DNA of 52,760 nt from DASVXQ01 sp046727955 (lineage in GTDB: Bacteria; Actinomycetota; CALGFH01), in contig JBKPDO010000304.1 in assembly GCA_046727955.1 (NCBI GenBank), positions 1-52,760 of the forward strand, written 5' to 3'. The position numbers and the translations under genes were made by a program. How positions within the stretch are numbered: the stretch's first letter is position 1; every line of letters starts with the position of its first letter. This document shows positions 50,995-52,760 of this stretch, piece after piece. The notes below the pieces were generated by a model. That model did no database searches. It was not told the origin of the DNA and saw only the letters and a program-made list of their open reading frames with translations.

Positions 50995-51428
50995 GGCGCG
51001 GCTGCTCCGGTTGCCTGGTCCTTGTCGTGGCTGGGCGGCGAGTGCGCGGGGGTGCGCAGTGCCCGGAGGCGGTCGAGGAGCTGGTCGATGCCGAACGGCT
51101 TGGTGAGGGTGTCGTCGGCGCCGGCGTCCAGCGCGGTCTGCCGGTCGGGCTCGGTGGGCCAGGTCAGTAGCAGGATGGGCGTGGCGGCGGCTTGGCGCAG
51201 CGCGCGGATCAGGTCGACCACGCCGGGCAGGCCGACATCCAGGATGATCAGGTCGGGATGCTGGTGGCCAGCCAGCTGCAGCGCGGCGCTGGCGGTGCCG
51301 GCGAGGGCGACCTGGTAGCCGCGGGCGTGCAGGGCACGGTGCAGGACCCGGCGTAGCGACGGGTCGCCGTCGGCGAGCAGCAGCCGGACGGGTGGCCCAG
51401 GCCCACCCGTTGCCGCGTGCCCGCCCAT
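50979..51428 (-). CDS. Stand-alone response regulator receiver protein
   Basis: A 149-residue receiver-only protein. The acidic pocket is in LLLADGDPSLRRVL, the phospho-acceptor Asp in LIILDVGLPG, the conserved Thr in ILLLTWP and the Lys in DDTLTKPFG. No DNA-binding domain follows; the last 30 residues are polar. It lies between the KimA-like permease (overlap ATGA) and the DUF4118 protein, so it may signal to the permease by protein contact rather than act on DNA. KdpE-like origin is likely from context. Confidence 0.85.
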   Translation of the reverse strand: MGGHAATGGPGPPVRLLLADGDPSLRRVLHRALHARGYQVALAGTASAALQLAGHQHPDLIILDVGLPGVVDLIRALRQAAATPILLLTWPTEPDRQTALDAGADDTLTKPFGIDQLLDRLRALRTPAHSPPSHDKDQATGAAAPWTRS

Positions 51429-52760
51429 CAGGCCCTCGCTCGGGTCGCGGTCGTTTCCGGTTCGACGGACAGGCGCCTGTGGGTGCCGCGGCCCAGCTGG
51501 AACGGCACGATGGTGACGTTGACGTTGTCAAGGTCGCCAAGCACGCGCACCAGGCCGGCGGAGGTGCGGTCGTGCAGCAGCAGCTGCTGCCAGCGCCTGG
51601 TCGAGTGGCGTGGGACCAGCACGGTGAGCTCGGTGTCGTCGCGGATGCGCTGGTGCAGGTCGCGTTCGGTGCAGGCGAGCAGGTTGCGGTCGGGGCAGTC
51701 GACGACCTCCAGGGGGATGGGGATGCGCACCTTGGCCCACAGCGCGGCCAGCCGCCTGGCCTGGTCCGGGTCGACGGCCACGTGCAGGGCGGTGGTGGCC
51801 AGCGGACGCAGCTCGGTGGCGTACTGCAAGGCCGCCAGCGAGGCGCGGTCGAGCCCCTCGACGAGCACGACGACCTCGTGGCGCGGCTTGGGCGGCGCCA
51901 GGGCCGGCGCGGCCTCGGCCACGAGCTGCTGGAGGGTCGCGGCTGCCTGCCCGTCAGCGGTCGCGGCCGCGCGCGGCCACGCGCGGCGCCGGCGGCGGGG
52001 CTCCACGCGGGGCACGGCCGTCACGTGGACGTTTGGGATACTGCCGAGTGCCTGTAGCAGGGCGTTGGTGCGACGGCCACGACGGACGCGGTCGAGCAGG
52101 CCCGCGTAGGCCCGCCGTGGCAGCAGCACCGTGACCTCGGTGTCGGGCCGCGCCCGCCCGGCGACCAGCTGTGCGACCGCGCCGCCGAGCCCGCGGGAAT
52201 CCGGGTCGATGACCTCCAGCGGCAGCGGGATCCCCAGCTTGGCCCACAACACCTGCAGCCCATGCGCCGCTTGCGCATCGACGGCGACGTGGACGGCCAC
52301 CGCCCGCTGGGTGGCGAGCTGGCGTGCGTACTGCACCGCGGCCAGCGCGGCGCGGTCCAACCCCTCCACCAGCACGAGCACCTCGTGGCGGGGCTTGGAT
52401 GGGGCCAGCGTCGCCGACAGCTCGACCTTCAGCTCGGCGACCTCGCCCGAGTAGGCGCGGTTGGTGCGGTACAGCAACGCGACCAGGATCGGCAGGGCGA
52501 CCATGATCATCCAGGCACCGTGGGTGAACTTGGTCGAGATCACGTCCAACAGCACCACGAAGGTGACCACGGTCCCGAGCCCGTTGACCACCAGCCCGTA
52601 GCGCCAGCCGGGCTCCCGAAGGCGCAGGTGCCGGCGGGTCATGCCCGCCTGCGACAGGGTGAAGGAGATGAACACCCCGATCGCGTACAGCGGGATCAGG
52701 CTGTTGATGTTGGCCTTGAACGCCACCAGCAGCACGGTCGCCGCCCCGGCCAGGATCAGG
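51428..52760 (-). CDS. KimA-like APC permease with two C-terminal USP-like domains (5' end outside window)
   Basis: Only the last 444 codons are in the window. The first visible part holds the last helices of an APC transporter: NSLIPLYAIGVFISFTLSQAG, WRYGLVVNGLGTV, TKFTHGAWMIMVALPILVALLY. These fit the KimA/YdaO potassium importer group as I know it. Then come two similar cytosolic domains of about 130 residues, starting KPRHEVLVLVEGLDRAALAAVQYA and KPRHEVVVLVEGLDRASLAALQYA, each with LWAK, IPLEV and a TVLVPR-like strand. Known KimA proteins have one such domain, so this is a tandem duplication. It is the first gene of an operon with a receiver protein and a KdpD-like protein. Confidence 0.82.
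   Translation of the reverse strand, partial: LILAGAATVLLVAFKANINSLIPLYAIGVFISFTLSQAGMTRRHLRLREPGWRYGLVVNGLGTVVTFVVLLDVISTKFTHGAWMIMVALPILVALLYRTNRAYSGEVAELKVELSATLAPSKPRHEVLVLVEGLDRAALAAVQYARQLATQRAVAVHVAVDAQAAHGLQVLWAKLGIPLPLEVIDPDSRGLGGAVAQLVAGRARPDTEVTVLLPRRAYAGLLDRVRRGRRTNALLQALGSIPNVHVTAVPRVEPRRRRRAWPRAAATADGQAAATLQQLVAEAAPALAPPKPRHEVVVLVEGLDRASLAALQYATELRPLATTALHVAVDPDQARRLAALWAKVRIPIPLEVVDCPDRNLLACTERDLHQRIRDDTELTVLVPRHSTRRWQQLLLHDRTSAGLVRVLGDLDNVNVTIVPFQLGRGTHRRLSVEPETTATRARA

Noticed and set aside
50979..51428. Receiver protein as the partner of the orphan kinase at 32230
   Set aside because: They are 18 kb apart and the receiver is in an overlapping operon with a permease and a KdpD-like protein, a better-supported link.
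1..52760. General sequencing error as the cause of all frameshifts
   Set aside because: No frameshift is found in about 30 kb of housekeeping genes, whereas breaks cluster in accessory genes. It remains possible for the single-base G/C-run indels near 3405, 4050 and 5045.

Overview
The window is very GC-rich, with Actinomycetota-type codon use and many GTG starts. Several genes point to that phylum: a mycothiol S-conjugate amidase (mca), a LigC-type ATP-dependent ligase, a GAF-ANTAR regulator, DUF501 and DUF5317 proteins, a PPOX protein of an F420-linked family, and a SigB/SigF-type sigma factor. I cannot place it at genus level; it looks like an uncultured or deep-branching actinobacterium.

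Layout. (1) 1-2303: four small unknown genes on the minus strand, then tRNA-Ala(CGC) at 2691-2764. (2) 2941-5795: a decayed catabolic locus (APC permease, GcvT-like C-terminal half, flavin reductase N-terminal part) broken by frameshifts and a deletion, divergent from an intact IclR regulator with a perfect 14-bp palindrome between them. (3) 6803-8699: an EamA exporter and a SAM methyltransferase. (4) 8721-31801: a long housekeeping block: rsmI, metG, (decayed DUF4160/DUF2442 pair), tatD, rsmA, ispE, tRNA-Gln, glmU, prs, ligC, rplY, pth, threonine dehydratase, mfd, a PrsA/SurA-like lipoprotein, mazG, eno, ftsB/divIC, an S1-domain protein, DUF501, ppx and greA. The order combines what is known from Mycobacterium (eno-divIC-DUF501-ppx; greA near mca) with what is known from Bacillus (rsmI-metS-tatD-ksgA-ispE-glmU-prs-ctc-pth-mfd-mazG-divIC-yabR). 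(5) 31984-38808: a 43-aa Cys-ending microprotein, a histidine kinase, DUF5317, an HD protein, mca, cbs, a cystathionine gamma-synthase/lyase and arfB. Sulfur-amino-acid synthesis and mycothiol detoxification therefore sit together. (6) 38819-41438: a glucoamylase gene reduced to its two ends around a 109-bp inverted-repeat element, then GAF-ANTAR, a sigma factor with its own SigB-like promoter, and a PPOX protein.

(7) About 41466-46340: a small integrative element. It starts at a tRNA 3' fragment (att scar) and carries a tyrosine integrase, an excisionase-like HTH, a small unknown protein and a zinc-finger/Toprim/P-loop primase-helicase. The 3' coding end of the primase contains an 18-bp perfect inverted repeat. 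A SWIM zinc-finger pseudogene and a truncated DUF4326 gene follow. (8) 46354-52760: an APC permease, three small membrane or unknown proteins, a shattered Tn3-type transposase N-terminus, and an operon entering from the right edge: a KimA-like permease with a duplicated C-terminal USP-like domain, a stand-alone receiver protein and a KdpD-like DUF4118 protein, possibly a potassium-uptake module.

Frameshifts occur only in accessory genes. About 30 kb of housekeeping genes are intact, so the broken genes look truly decayed rather than products of general sequencing error.
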